Origin: Teratosphaeria epicoccoides
Taxonomy: Eukaryota; Ascomycota; Dothideomycetes; Mycosphaerellales; Teratosphaeriaceae
Reading direction: 5' to 3'
Length of the DNA stretch: 64,000 nt
NCBI GenBank assembly: GCA_021401465.1
Contig: JADDMT010000025.1
Span: 1-64,000 of the forward strand
The position numbers and the translations under genes were made by a program. Under the pieces are notes generated by a model. The model saw nothing but the letters and a program-made list of their open reading frames with translations, had not been told where the DNA came from and ran no database searches. This document shows positions 11,172-21,252 of the stretch, one piece after another (the stretch's first letter is position 1; every line of letters begins with the position of its first letter).

Positions 11172-13757
11172 ATGATGGCAGCGCGCAAGTACACGATCGA
11201 GGAGCTCCTACACCTCCGCAACTCGCCCAGCATCTGCAAACCCGCCAACCTTCCCGCGATCGAGCAGTGGATAGAGTATGTTTACCTGGAGATTGACGGG
11301 CAGAGGGAGAGGCTAAGGATCCCTCACAGTGAATCGCAACACTCGGAGCAGCCCAAGCGGGCGCAGCGCCAGCCGGCAGCAAGGTTGGCGGGCAGCAGTG
11401 GCAATGAGGCGTCTCCGATGGGTAATTTCAGCACAGGGCAAAGGCCCAGCCTGATGCACACGCGCAGTGCCGCAGCGCGGTCTGGTGGTATGCCTGCTTC
11501 TGCTGCTCATTGCCCAGATCTGTGTTGTGCATAACTGACGATCACCGCAGATGACGTGACCCTGGGTCCACCAAAGATGACCTTCTCCTCCAGCCGGAAC
11601 GTATCCAAGCTGTCAGACTTTGCCGACAAATCTGCTGCTGCAGCCGAAGATGCCTCCGAGCAGCACGAGAATCCGCCGCGCAGTCGTGTCTTCGGTGACA
11701 AGCAAGGCAACCGCAGGAGCGGGCCCATGGCCGAACCGGACGGCAAGCAGAGCAGGGAGAGCTGGACAGAAGCGCGCCAGCGGAGGGCACAACAGACTGA
11801 ACATGATAAGGAGGACGGCACGGTGGACCGCCGATTTGGCAGGCGCGACAAAGATCCTGAGGGGGAGCGCCGTAACGGTTTTGGCGACAGGCAGGACACT
11901 CGTTGGGGCCGCGATGACAGGCGGTCTAACGGCGAAAGACAAGGCGGCTGGCGCGACCGCGAGCGGCAGCGCGAGGAGCGAGAGTCTGGACGAGGTCACA
12001 TGGACAAGGAGCCGGAATGGATGGATGACCCAGCGCCAAAACAAGAAGAGGACCTGAGCGCGATGTCCATGCCGAAGAATCAGGAAGAGTTTGAGAAATG
12101 GAAAAAAGCACAACACGCGCGGAACAAGCAGTCGGTCGGAGAGCCTGAGCCACTACTGCCTGCAGAACCACCACCGCCACCGAAGGAAATCCCGCCTGCC
12201 AAGACAGTCGCACCCTTGAAGCTGGACGGCATTGTGGACCGACCGTTCGGGAGTCTGGGTGACATGGCCGCGCGCAAGGCCAATACCCCAGATGTGGCGG
12301 TCACGCCTGGAAAGTCTACAGTCAAGGGCAAGCAGAGTCGCTTCATGCCAATGTTCAAGAAGGATGAGCCGAAAGAGGAAATTCCAGCCTCAGCAGAGCC
12401 TGCGCCTCCACCAAGCATGGCCGAAATGATCGCAAAGGAATCCACCGAGGACAAGGAGGGCTTTCAGCGCATTCTCCAGATGCTTGGAAGTGCTAACCTA
12501 GGCCAGGCGCCACCTTCACAACTCGCCCAGTCAATGCCAGCTCCTGTGTCAGAGCAAGCTATGCCAGTGCCTGTTGAGCCGTCGTCCCCACAGGCACGTC
12601 AAGTACCAAACGGTGGCAAGCCGAGGAGCCGCTTCACGGGATTCTTTGACCAAGCCGTCAAGAGTCCAGACCGCGTTGTCTCACCGCAGTCCGGCAACGA
12701 AGGACCGTTCAGGTCTACGACTAACAGCGGCATATTCCCAAGCGAGCCGGAGACCGAGCCCAGCGGTGCATTCAAGGGGCAGCTGCCAGATAGCCGCGCA
12801 GGCCAGCAGCCGCTTCGAACACAGGGTCCACCTAACGCAATCTCTCCGGACCCATTGACATCTTCTGCACTATTCCGCGAACGCGAGCGGCAACAGCCTC
12901 GTCCTCAAACGGGACGTGTCAATGATGTCTTCTTGGAGCAGCCGCCATCTCGTAACGCCGCTACACCAGATATTAATATTCAAAATCTGCTCGCTTCACA
13001 GCGCCAGCAGAGACCTCAGGGACAAGACAAGCAGAACAGTCAATTCCTGCTTGATCTCATGAAGGGCGGCTCTCGTCCGACATCACAGCAGGCACGCACA
13101 GAACCTAATTTTCCACTCTGGGTGGCGGACCCACCTAACGTGACCGAGACTCATGCCCCCAAGCCACGTGCTCCACCCCCGCCTGGCTTTCTCGATGAGA
13201 ATCTCCTGCGCAACCACCAATCTGAAGTACCGAGAGGGCGCCAACATCAACAGATACTGAATGAGGATATGTTGGGTCGTCGGCAGGCTCAACGGGCCCC
13301 GCCTGGCTTGTACGACGAGCAGCAGTTTTTCATGCAGCAACAACCATCTCAAGCCCAACAGCAGAGGCGCAACATCACCGAGCCGGCATACGCTCCACCC
13401 AGAAGCCGAGCAGGTGGGCACCCGAGTCTGCCGCAGATGCAGATTCCACAGCAAGGGCCAGGTCCTCAGCCGCCATACCCGCCTGAGTTCCTTTCGTCGC
13501 CAAGTGCGCACCAGCAGGCGCCTCCGCCAGGCTTCAATGCGTCCATGCCGCGTCATCCGCAGGGCATGCATGGGGAGACTCGCATCTTCATGCCACCTCA
13601 GCAGCCGCAGCAGCTGCAGCGGGATCTTCCGCCGTATCTTATGCAGCAGCAGCTTGCGCCGTCCCAGCAACCTGGGTTTTATAATCAAGGACCGCCGCCT
13701 GGGTTCAATCAGATGAGGTCGCCTACGGAGGGTGGGCTGCCGTATGGGCGAAGGTAG
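11172..13757 (+). CDS. eIF4E-binding (4E-T/EAP1-like) disordered protein
   Basis: Three exons, 11172-11275, 11330-11487 and 11551-13757, have introns of 54 (GTATGT...CACAG) and 63 bases (GTATGC...CTGAC...CGCAG) and give 822 residues. Residues 7-13 read YTIEELL, an exact canonical eIF4E-binding motif (YxxxxL plus hydrophobic), inside the conserved opening KYTIEELLHLRNSP. Residues about 164-240 are Arg/Asp/Glu-rich with RGG-like pieces. EPEWMDDP and EFEKWKKAQ follow. The C-terminal 300 residues are Gln/Pro-rich with repeated PPPGF motifs. The known family role is to bind eIF4E and repress translation or aid mRNA decay in the cytoplasm; the role here is inferred from the motif. The spliced start is required to gain the motif. 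No folded domain is apparent. Confidence 0.75.
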
Positions 13758-14341
13758 CCGTGTGTAGGGAGGGGCGGAGCTGCGAGCCGAAACGTGAGTG
13801 GGCGAGTAGTAGGCGAGCAAATAGGTTCGTGTAACGCCAGCTGTGGTACGATTGAGTCTCGCGATTGATCCCTACATTTCACTGTGGCGATGACCCCGAT
13901 ATCTCGTTCAGTGTTAGAATACATGAGTTGCAACAATGGGAGGGAAGTCATATGACACAACAGTTACCAACTAATTATCAACGAGACCCTAGGCATCCCT
14001 TACTGTTTTTGAACGCTACAGCGTCCTGAGGGCACAGTGTAGGGCGAGCTGAATGGTAAAGAGCTTCTGTAGCCTCCACGGAGCAGCTGCACTTGAGTGT
14101 ATGATTGGGCCAGGACACACCAACGCCAAGGCTCACGGCCAGCGCCTCACCCGCTAGTATTCACTCAGAGAATAAGCCTGGCTGACCGATCAGCTTTTGC
14201 CCAGTAACTTACCACAACTTGTGCTACGTCTGGGTGTCGTGGCTGACTGCTGTGTAGTTGACTACTTGCATTAGTAGGGTCTGAACATCATGTGTTGACG
14301 CTTGCTGTCAACCGCTTGACTGTTTGACGGCGTCGTGCTGA
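13758..14341. other. Intergenic, nothing recognised
   Basis: This is the 3' flank of the eIF4E-binding protein gene. Only short frames are present, with no domain, repeat or RNA gene visible. Confidence 0.4.
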
Positions 14342-15345
14342 TCAACAACGCCAATCGGACATGAGCCAACGCACGGAGACGAAAGCTCCTCTTTCTCGAC
14401 TATATCCCTCCCTTCTGCATGAGAGCACCCCATGAATCCATCCTCCGGGCCTGTGAGCTTCGACCCGCACTACAGTCATTCCTTCGCAGCGAATGTCGAG
14501 AATGGCCGCGGAATCCTCACCTCTCACTGCGCCACCCACGAGGTAAACAATGTCCGGTTCGGGAAGACCACAAAAGGCCTGATCGACCACTGCAACAATA
14601 TCGTGGTCGCGATCTCCATCGCGACGAGACAGAAGTAGATGCTGTAACCGGTCTGGGGAGATCTTCCTGGGTGGTATGTCCATGGCCTGGATGCTGGAAT
14701 CGTCATAGAGGGCGGCTGCAGTGATGCACAACGATCCGAGCTGATCGAAGTGCGAGAAGCACCGGATCAGATAACCGTCTCTCAGATATCCGAGCTCCTC
14801 TTCGATGCTGGCAAGATCGAGGTCAAAATACTGTATTGTGCCTGCGTCACGACTAACGGCAGTCTCCACGGGTCCGAGGCTGTCGAGGGCAGGACGCCCG
14901 TGACAGTCGCCTGCTCTACTCAACCACGAGCCCCTGAGGTGCACGATAAGAGCGCATGGCGTGCTCCATTGCGTTGGGATCGAGCTTCACCTTTTGTCAA
15001 GCGAAGTGTTGTAGCCTCCGTTCGCCCTGAGGCGCAAGACCAGCCGAGGTCGTGACTTAACAATGATCCGCCCGCGGCTTCGAGCGTAACCAGACTCGGT
15101 AGTGAAAGGAACAAAGACAATGCGCGGGGTCCCCGGGAACCTGATCTGTCTTCATGGGAGTTTTCCAATTGGACATGCTTGATCTTCCTAAGTACGTTCT
15201 GGCCAAAAGAGGTTTTGACGTTCCGTCCAGTTGCTTGGACCAGCCGCAGCGTCATTTTGTTGCCCAGATCAATGTACTGGTTCAAGAAGCCGGTCGGGCC
15301 GGCGCATGCTACGGAGATTCGGCATAGGGCAAAGTGCGTGGGAGC
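14342..15345 (-). pseudogene. Unrecognised coding-like stretch, probably decayed
   Basis: Two minus-strand frames look coding in composition. One at 14342-14944 gives 200 residues (includes FDLDLASIEEELGYLRDGYL). The other, open from about 15345 to 14920, includes ISVACAGPTGFLNQYIDLGN. They lie in different frames and overlap by 25 bases, with no good splice pair to join them. I recognise no family. A 200-codon frame without stops is unlikely by chance at this base composition, so a real or recently broken gene is possible. Confidence 0.3.
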
Positions 15346-15985
15346 CGCTTGCGAGTGCCACCAGAAGCTCGTCGTAGAATGGGAGGGTTGGTCGCCATTC
15401 TGCCATTGCGGGTGGAATGGTTTCCTCTGGGAGGTGTGCTCTCTCTGTTGTGTTTGGACATCAAGAAATCATGCTGAGCTGCTTGGCCCGGCATTCTACT
15501 TTTGTTTCAAGGTTCGGAGCAGCAGATATATCTCCTGGCAGTTATCGGAGGGATTGCATGGTGCGAGATCAATGCTCTGGTGGGGGAGCTTCGGGGCGAC
15601 TGTGTTGAGTAGGTGATTGACGGCCACCACTCTGCGAGGTGCGTGCTGAGATAGCTTGTCTGGCTAATATACATGTTTGAGCATGTGTACAAGCAGATCT
15701 CCCGGCGATTGATCGAACTGGCGCATAGCCTGCGCCACGCTGTTATTGTCTTTGAGGTCTTGGAAAGCTGCTGAAAAACTCGAGAAGTCCCGTCTTGAGA
15801 GCTTGCGAGGCGGTTGTAAAGCGGAGTCTTTGATCATGAAAATGAAAGTCAACTTAGTTAGCTGCGGAAGATAGATACCACCGCGGCTTGTGTCTCAATG
15901 CGGGTCGAATCTCTCCATCACACACGCACGCACGGGCCATCTCTTGTCGCAATGTATCGAATGTCGGGGTTCGCTATGCATTACT
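15346..15985. other. Intergenic, nothing firm
   Basis: Overlapping short frames on both strands, none with a recognisable motif. It contains the 3' end region of the minus-strand GST gene. Confidence 0.35.
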
Positions 15986-17141
15986 TTACTTTCCGCCAAT
16001 GACCGCCCTCACCGCCTGCACCTCCTCATCCGGCTTCAAAATATCCGGCACAGGGCCCGCAGGTGTGATCCCGAATGGATTGATTTGTGGGTGACTCTTA
16101 GTATAATGGCACCTGATATGCGTAAATTCTGTCGTCTCTCCGAAAGCTGGGACGTTCCAGTACAACTCCCTGACCCATCGATGCAGATGCGGGTATCCAG
16201 AACGGATGTCTCTGAGATTGCACTTGAAGTGCTGCACATATACGACGTCGAAACGTATAATAGTGGTATATAGACGGATGTCAGCCTCCGTGATGCGGTC
16301 GCCATGGTAATAGGGGCCCTTGGATTTGGCGAGGTCGGCTTCAGCTCGGTCCAAGGAGGTGAAGAGTGTCTTTACAGCTTTCCCGTACGCTTCTTGCGTG
16401 GTGGCGAATCCAGACTTGTAGACACCGTTGTTGATGTCGTTGTACGTCCAGTCGTTCGTCTCGTCGATAGTTCCTTGCAAATCCTTTGGCAGCAAATCGA
16501 CCTTTGCGTACTTCTCTGGCAGGATGCTGTCAAAAGCATGGTAGAACATCCTGATGATTTCCGATGATTCATTGTTGACAATGAGCCTTTGCTTGGTGTC
16601 ATACAACGTCGGCACTGTGAAACGGCCTTCGTAGTCTCGATTGTTCTCGAAGTAAATGTCACGGAGGTGGGTGTACTCAGAATGAATGGGATCTGGCCTC
16701 GTGTTCTCGCCAGGCGCATCTTTGTCGTCCGGAGTTGCAAATCGCCAGCCCTTCTCGCCCATATGCCAATGGACAGAGGTGTATGGGATGATATCCTCCA
16801 GGCCCTTCAATTTGCGCACAATGAGTGCGCGATGCGCCCAGGGGCAGGCGTAAGACACATAGAGATGATACCGGCCTTTCTCTGCCGGGAATCTCGACTC
16901 CGGCTCATCGGATACCTTATGGACGTGAGCTGGCTGGCTAATAGAACTGAACGGATACCACACTTACCCATTCTCGGAACGTAGATGTTTGTCTCTTGAA
17001 TTCGCCTGACTTGTCTCTAGGATCAACCCAATTTGTGATGCTTTTTTTGTCGGCACTCTTCGCCAACATCAGCATGGGAATCTCGCCGTCGTCCTAGGTT
17101 CACTGCATTCCAAAGGCAGTCGCGCAGCAACTTACAGACAT
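15986..17141 (-). CDS. ECM4: Omega-class GST / glutathionyl-hydroquinone reductase
   Basis: Three exons on the minus strand: 17141-17136, 17093-16968 and 16915-15986, giving 353 residues. Intron 1 is 42 bases (GTAAGT...CCTAG) and follows just two codons (Met-Ser). Intron 2 is 52 bases (GTAAGT...CATAAG). The spliced start MSDDGEIPMLMLAKSADKK and then ITNWVDPRDKSGEFKRQ match Ecm4/Gto homologues. The thioredoxin-fold active site YACPWAHR has the catalytic Cys at about residue 68. The C-terminal helical domain carries ITEADIRLYTTIIRFDVVYV, also typical. The enzyme uses glutathione to reduce glutathionyl-hydroquinones or dehydroascorbate-like substrates, in cytosol or peroxisome. Reading without splicing would insert intron residues and begin at an internal Met at 16963. 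Confidence 0.9.
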
Positions 17142-17654
17142 GTTTGCACAATATCTATGACCGTTTGTGAGTCTCAAGTGGCTTCCAGAGCTTATGTGTT
17201 TCAGAAAATAATTGGATCTGTTCAATGTTCGATTCATGAACAGGAATACCACGTAGATGCAGCATGAAGAAAGAAGCTATGAATGTCACGAAGGTGGTGG
17301 CATAGAGTGGGGTCCACTGAGCAGACATGAGGTCAGCGATTTCAAAGCAAGCCTCCGGCGGCAGAACTTCGGCAAGGTTGTGAAGTGTTCACTGTTCACC
17401 TACGTAGGTAAGGAGATCGCCGTCCTTCCTCATGCTGGCAACTGGCTCACGTCCGACTCTGCAGAGTCCAACCACATCACGGGGCCTTTCAGATCCATCC
17501 TCGCCGACCATGAAACCCGTGCCATTGACCGCCACGCCTACATCCGAGTTTGCACGATCTCGACGCATGTGCAGTAGTTTCATCGAAGGGTCGCAGTTGC
17601 ACATTCGCTCGCATTCAATGCTTATTTCAGCTTTCCTTCACGCTCAAACACACA
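17142..17654. other. Intergenic between two minus-strand genes
   Basis: Holds the GST promoter and the 3' end of the Hikeshi gene. No further gene or RNA is seen. Confidence 0.4.
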
Positions 17655-18278
17655 TCATCCCTGCTCCTCCCTCTCCAGAAAGCTGGGGTCTAGATCCACT
17701 TTCTTCTCGAACTTCGTCCACCAGTCCTGGAACGCTTTGAGTGGGACTGTATCACTTCCAAATGACGCCAGGAAGTTGAAGGCGTTCGCAATGATCCTCT
17801 GCGCCAGACCCTTAGTGTCGATCCTGCCGCCGGAGCTCGAGCTGAACCTTATCATAGTGCCCGGTCGTGGTTGCTGGGCACGTCCAGATTGCAGAGCAAC
17901 TAGTTGCTGCTCAACTTGAGCCGCTGGCTCGACCGAGACGCCGACAACGATATTGCCCGTCGCGCCTGCAATGGTAGCGCCGTCGCTCATAGCATCCATG
18001 TCTCCGTCTGTATGATTTGATGACTTGAGACCGGACAATCTGAAGATCGCTGACTCCTTCCCAGGTCCAATGCCGCCGAGTAGCTTGAATTCCTGCGATG
18101 GTGGGATCTGTATATAAACTGATGCCGCCGTGTCGGGCGGCAGTTGCGTCCCGGGCAATAAGAAGACAACGATGTGGCTAAACGATGATGCTGGTGTGAT
18201 CTGAAAGGCATACTGCGCTTCTGAAATTGCTTGAGGAGCTGCATCGACGGGTCGACCTGATATTATGAGTCCAAACAT
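17655..18278 (-). CDS. OPI10: Hikeshi/Opi10-family nuclear import carrier
   Basis: A single-exon gene of 207 residues starting MFGLIISGRPVDAAPQAIS, the conserved opening of the Hikeshi/OPI10 family. The N-terminal beta domain includes HIVVFLLPGTQLPPDTAASV and FKLLGGIGPGKESAIFRLSG. The C-terminal domain ends with FGSDTVPLKAFQDWWTKFE. Hikeshi carries Hsp70 into the nucleus under heat stress, and the yeast homologue Opi10 was linked to inositol regulation. The length equals the usual size. It is divergently transcribed from the Nudix gene at 18652, with a 373-base shared upstream region. No transit signal is present, so it is expected in cytosol and nucleus. Confidence 0.93.
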   Translation of the reverse strand: MFGLIISGRPVDAAPQAISEAQYAFQITPASSFSHIVVFLLPGTQLPPDTAASVYIQIPPSQEFKLLGGIGPGKESAIFRLSGLKSSNHTDGDMDAMSDGATIAGATGNIVVGVSVEPAAQVEQQLVALQSGRAQQPRPGTMIRFSSSSGGRIDTKGLAQRIIANAFNFLASFGSDTVPLKAFQDWWTKFEKKVDLDPSFLEREEQG

Positions 18279-18651
18279 TCTATTGACTGTACTTCTTGTA
18301 GCCTGATATGTGGAACGCGTGAGGATGGCTTTGTACTTGGCGATGTCTGAGTTGCAACTCTCGAACGACTTCGCGAGCCAACGAGACTCGTCGCGCGCGT
18401 CGAGACTCGGCTGTCATAGCCAGAGAAGCGCATGGAAGAGACACGGAAGGCACACACGAATGATGTCAAAAACTTCGCGTGTGAAACGCGCTACCCCGCG
18501 TGAAGTTTTGGCCGATAGGCGATGTGGCTGTGTTTCACTTCGCCAGCATTCGCAAACATCAGCCCTACAGGCTTCGACTGTGCTTACACACTGCCTGTCT
18601 CGTTCTCCTCGGGATTCTGGGCACAGTCTATGAGCAAGAGCACGACCTATC
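18279..18651. promoter_or_regulatory. Divergent promoter region, Hikeshi / Nudix
   Basis: This 373-base interval lies between two divergent starts at 18278 (minus) and 18652 (plus) and must hold both promoters. No TATA box is obvious. Inverted matches of the type CTTCGCGTGTGAAACGCG occur near 18470-18500. Confidence 0.35.
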
Positions 18652-19869
18652 ATGGCAGGATTCAACCTGGGAAAGCTGAAGGACTACATGCCGAAGGAGT
18701 TGCCTCAGCTCCCACAGGTCCAGCTCCCCCGCCTGCCTTCGTGGCCCAAGACACACAGCAGTTTCAACCCAGACGACGAAGCTGATCAAGCAGAGGCGGG
18801 AAGTGGCCAGACAGCAAAAATTCCGATCACGATGCCATCACAATCGCCAGCAGCTCTTGCCCTAGAAGACCCGAAACCCGTCTTCTCCGGTCCGAGAAGC
18901 AACCTGGACCTGTTGAATGAATGCGACAACTTCCCATACTACCAAACACAGACCAATCTCTTCTTCGCACATATCAACACATACTATGCGCTGTATGTCC
19001 AAGCATACCCCAATACCGAGCTGGGCTACGTCTTGCCCTCCGTAGCTCAAGTGTTCAAAGGACTACCAGACTGGCAAGTTGATGACTCCGAGCGATCTTT
19101 GACGCTGGTGACCGGCAGTACGGAAGAGGAGCGGAGCAAAGCTGTGGCTCTGACTACAAAGGCTCTGCACGCAACAGGCCACTTCAAGATTCTCAACGGG
19201 TGGAGAGATGAGCTCTACCCGGTTTATGGGCCCAAAAGAGATCTGCTCTTCAGTATTGAGAGGGCTGCAAGTGCTCTGTTTGGTGTCGTCACATACGGCG
19301 TACACATGACAGCGTATACGAGAAGCAAGAGGCCCAAGAGCCAATCGGAAGTCGGCGGAGATGTAGAAGAGCTGAGGATTTGGGTACCAAGACGTGCCAG
19401 AACGAAGCAGACGTATGGTGGCATGTTGGACAACACAGTCGCAGGAGGGATAGCTACGGGTGAATCGCCGTTCGAGAGTATAGTCCGGGAAAGCGCGGAA
19501 GAGGCTAGCTTGCCTGAGGCATTAGTGAGGGAAGGCGCAAGAGCTTCGGGGACTGTGACATATTTCCATATCAGGGATCACAGAGCGGGAGGGGAGACCG
19601 GCCTGCTGCAGCCTGAAGTGCAGTACGTATATGATCTTCAGCTTCCAGAAGAAACGGTACCGAAACCGTCGGATGATGAGGTAGAGAGTTTTGAGCTGAG
19701 GAGCGTGGAGGAGGTCAAGGAGAGTCTGCAGGCGGGAGAGTTCAAGCCAAATTGCACACTCGTGCTGCTTGATTTCTTTGTGAGACATGGCGTTTTGACA
19801 GCGGCAGACGAGGGATATGTGGAGATCGTTGCAAGGCTGCATAGAAGGCTGGAGTTTCCTACAGTGTGA
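18652..19869 (+). CDS. Nudix hydrolase with DUF4743 N-terminal domain
   Basis: A single exon of 405 residues starting MAGFNLGKLKDYMPKEL. Residues about 85-235 match the DUF4743 region found before a Nudix fold in fungal thiamine-pyrophosphokinase-related proteins (yeast YJR142W and Tnr3 N-terminus type). The Nudix box lies at about residues 265-287, GIATGESPFESIVRESAEEA, fitting Gx5Ex7REUxEExGU with Ser in place of the last Gly. KQTYGGMLDNTVAGG just before it is characteristic. Related enzymes hydrolyse oxidised thiamine diphosphate derivatives; here that activity is inferred. There is no kinase domain, so it is not a thiamine pyrophosphokinase itself. Probably cytosolic. Confidence 0.88.
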   Translation: MAGFNLGKLKDYMPKELPQLPQVQLPRLPSWPKTHSSFNPDDEADQAEAGSGQTAKIPITMPSQSPAALALEDPKPVFSGPRSNLDLLNECDNFPYYQTQTNLFFAHINTYYALYVQAYPNTELGYVLPSVAQVFKGLPDWQVDDSERSLTLVTGSTEEERSKAVALTTKALHATGHFKILNGWRDELYPVYGPKRDLLFSIERAASALFGVVTYGVHMTAYTRSKRPKSQSEVGGDVEELRIWVPRRARTKQTYGGMLDNTVAGGIATGESPFESIVRESAEEASLPEALVREGARASGTVTYFHIRDHRAGGETGLLQPEVQYVYDLQLPEETVPKPSDDEVESFELRSVEEVKESLQAGEFKPNCTLVLLDFFVRHGVLTAADEGYVEIVARLHRRLEFPTV

Positions 19870-20339
19870 GCCGACACTGCGGTGAGAGTTCCAGTGCCTC
19901 GAGGGCCGTTGTCGCCTCGGTACATGGTCGCCGAGGTGCCGGAGGTGAGATTCGTGATGCAGACGCATGACGACGCAATTTTGTTCTGATACCCATGAAA
20001 GCATTGAAGCAATTTTTCGCTTTTGCGAAAGCTCAGTCCGCTTGCATCGCCACAATTCTCATCTAGTCCGCGTCCGCCAACGCCTCGCTAAGTGTCAAGT
20101 CCATCTGCGTTCGTGTGTGCCTCTCCCGTCCGCACCGTCACTGGTCTCGGGAGCATCTCTGTGCGGCCGCCTCAAGCCGCCCACCATCTTCTCAGCCAGT
20201 AGAATCGTACGTGAGGTCAAAATAGTGAGCTGACCACTCCACTGCCAGACCACGATGTCCTGTGAACGACACATCTGCCTGGTACACACTGCCTCTTGCG
20301 TTGCCGGTTCATACCCTACCACTTTCCTCCACTCCCCCC
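19870..20339. other. Intergenic between convergent genes
   Basis: This stretch lies between the ends of the Nudix gene (plus) and the Rpb8 gene (minus) and should contain both 3' ends. Only short unrelated frames occur. Confidence 0.4.
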
Positions 20340-20777
20340 TCACTTCTTCAACAGCAAATAAACATTATCCCTCCTCAACGGACTCAACTTCTTATACGGC
20401 CCATCCAAACACAGCAATAATCCCCCAAAACTCACGTACACCTTGATATTCCCTCCCTCCCCAACATCCTCGTGTCGATACACCTTGCCATAGCACACAT
20501 AGTCCCACATATCCGCCAAGCTCTGCTCGCCTTCCCGCGGAGGTCTCCAGCCGCGCTGCTTCACCTCGTCGGGTGAGCCGTCGAGATTCAGTGTTTCGGA
20601 AATGAGCAGGTTGAAGGTCTCGCCACTATGCAGGGGATAGAGCTCGGAGTTGATGTCGAGGGTGAGGGAAGTGGTGGAGTCGGTCGATGTGCCCATGATG
20701 CGTGCAACGCGGTCGTAGACCCCGGTAATTGTGTTGGTAATGGTGAAGGTGGCTTCGTAGAGGGTTGAGTCGGACAT
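20340..20777 (-). CDS. RPB8: RNA polymerase subunit Rpb8 (ABC14.5)
   Basis: A single exon of 145 residues with the opening MSDSTLYEATFTITNTITGVYDRV. Then comes VARIMGTS, an acidic loop, LTLDINSELYPLHSGETFNL and the C-terminal YVSFGGLLLCLDGPYKKL. These are hallmark segments of the OB-fold subunit shared by RNA polymerases I, II and III. The length equals that of the yeast protein (146 residues). The stop lies at 20340. It is a nuclear, constitutive housekeeping gene. No intron is needed. It is divergent from the Iml1 gene at 21253. Confidence 0.95.
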   Translation of the reverse strand: MSDSTLYEATFTITNTITGVYDRVARIMGTSTDSTTSLTLDINSELYPLHSGETFNLLISETLNLDGSPDEVKQRGWRPPREGEQSLADMWDYVCYGKVYRHEDVGEGGNIKVYVSFGGLLLCLDGPYKKLSPLRRDNVYLLLKK

Positions 20778-21252
20778 CGCGGAGGTGTGAGGCTACTTTG
20801 GTAACGGCTAATGGTATTGAGGTCGCGATCTATGTTTGCGAAAGATCTTCGAGGGTGAGTGTGCTTCGTATGTTTGATTGTTGGGGTTGTCGCAAGGTGC
20901 AACATTTTTCGGTAACGCGAGACTTCAAGAGTCTCAAAACACCTCATGAGTTAGTGTCAGCACTGCGAAATTGTGATACCGGCTTGTGATATATTACAGA
21001 TACCCATTAGAGCGATAGACGGCCAGTCGAACATCGCGCTTCTCCTTTGCCCTGACCATATCATTCATATCATGCCCATGATATACTGTCGCCTCGATTA
21101 GGTGATGCTATGACGATCCGGAAGCACGACAGCGCGTCTTGACGAAGACGCGTTGCTGGCTGCAATGATGCTGGTGCATGCGACATTGGACAGATCCACC
21201 GACCGCTGTCATTGTATTCGACGCTCGACTGGATGAATGACTGCGAAGCAGC
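20778..21252. promoter_or_regulatory. Divergent promoter region, Rpb8 / Iml1
   Basis: This 475-base gap lies between divergent housekeeping starts. A GATATATTACAG string near 20987 is AT-rich, and CATGATATACTG lies near 21076. No clear TATA box can be assigned to either gene. Confidence 0.35.

Noticed and set aside
13083..13820. 245-codon minus-strand frame
   Set aside because: It is antisense to the Gln/Pro-rich part of the eIF4E-binding protein; Arg/Leu composition is a mirror effect.
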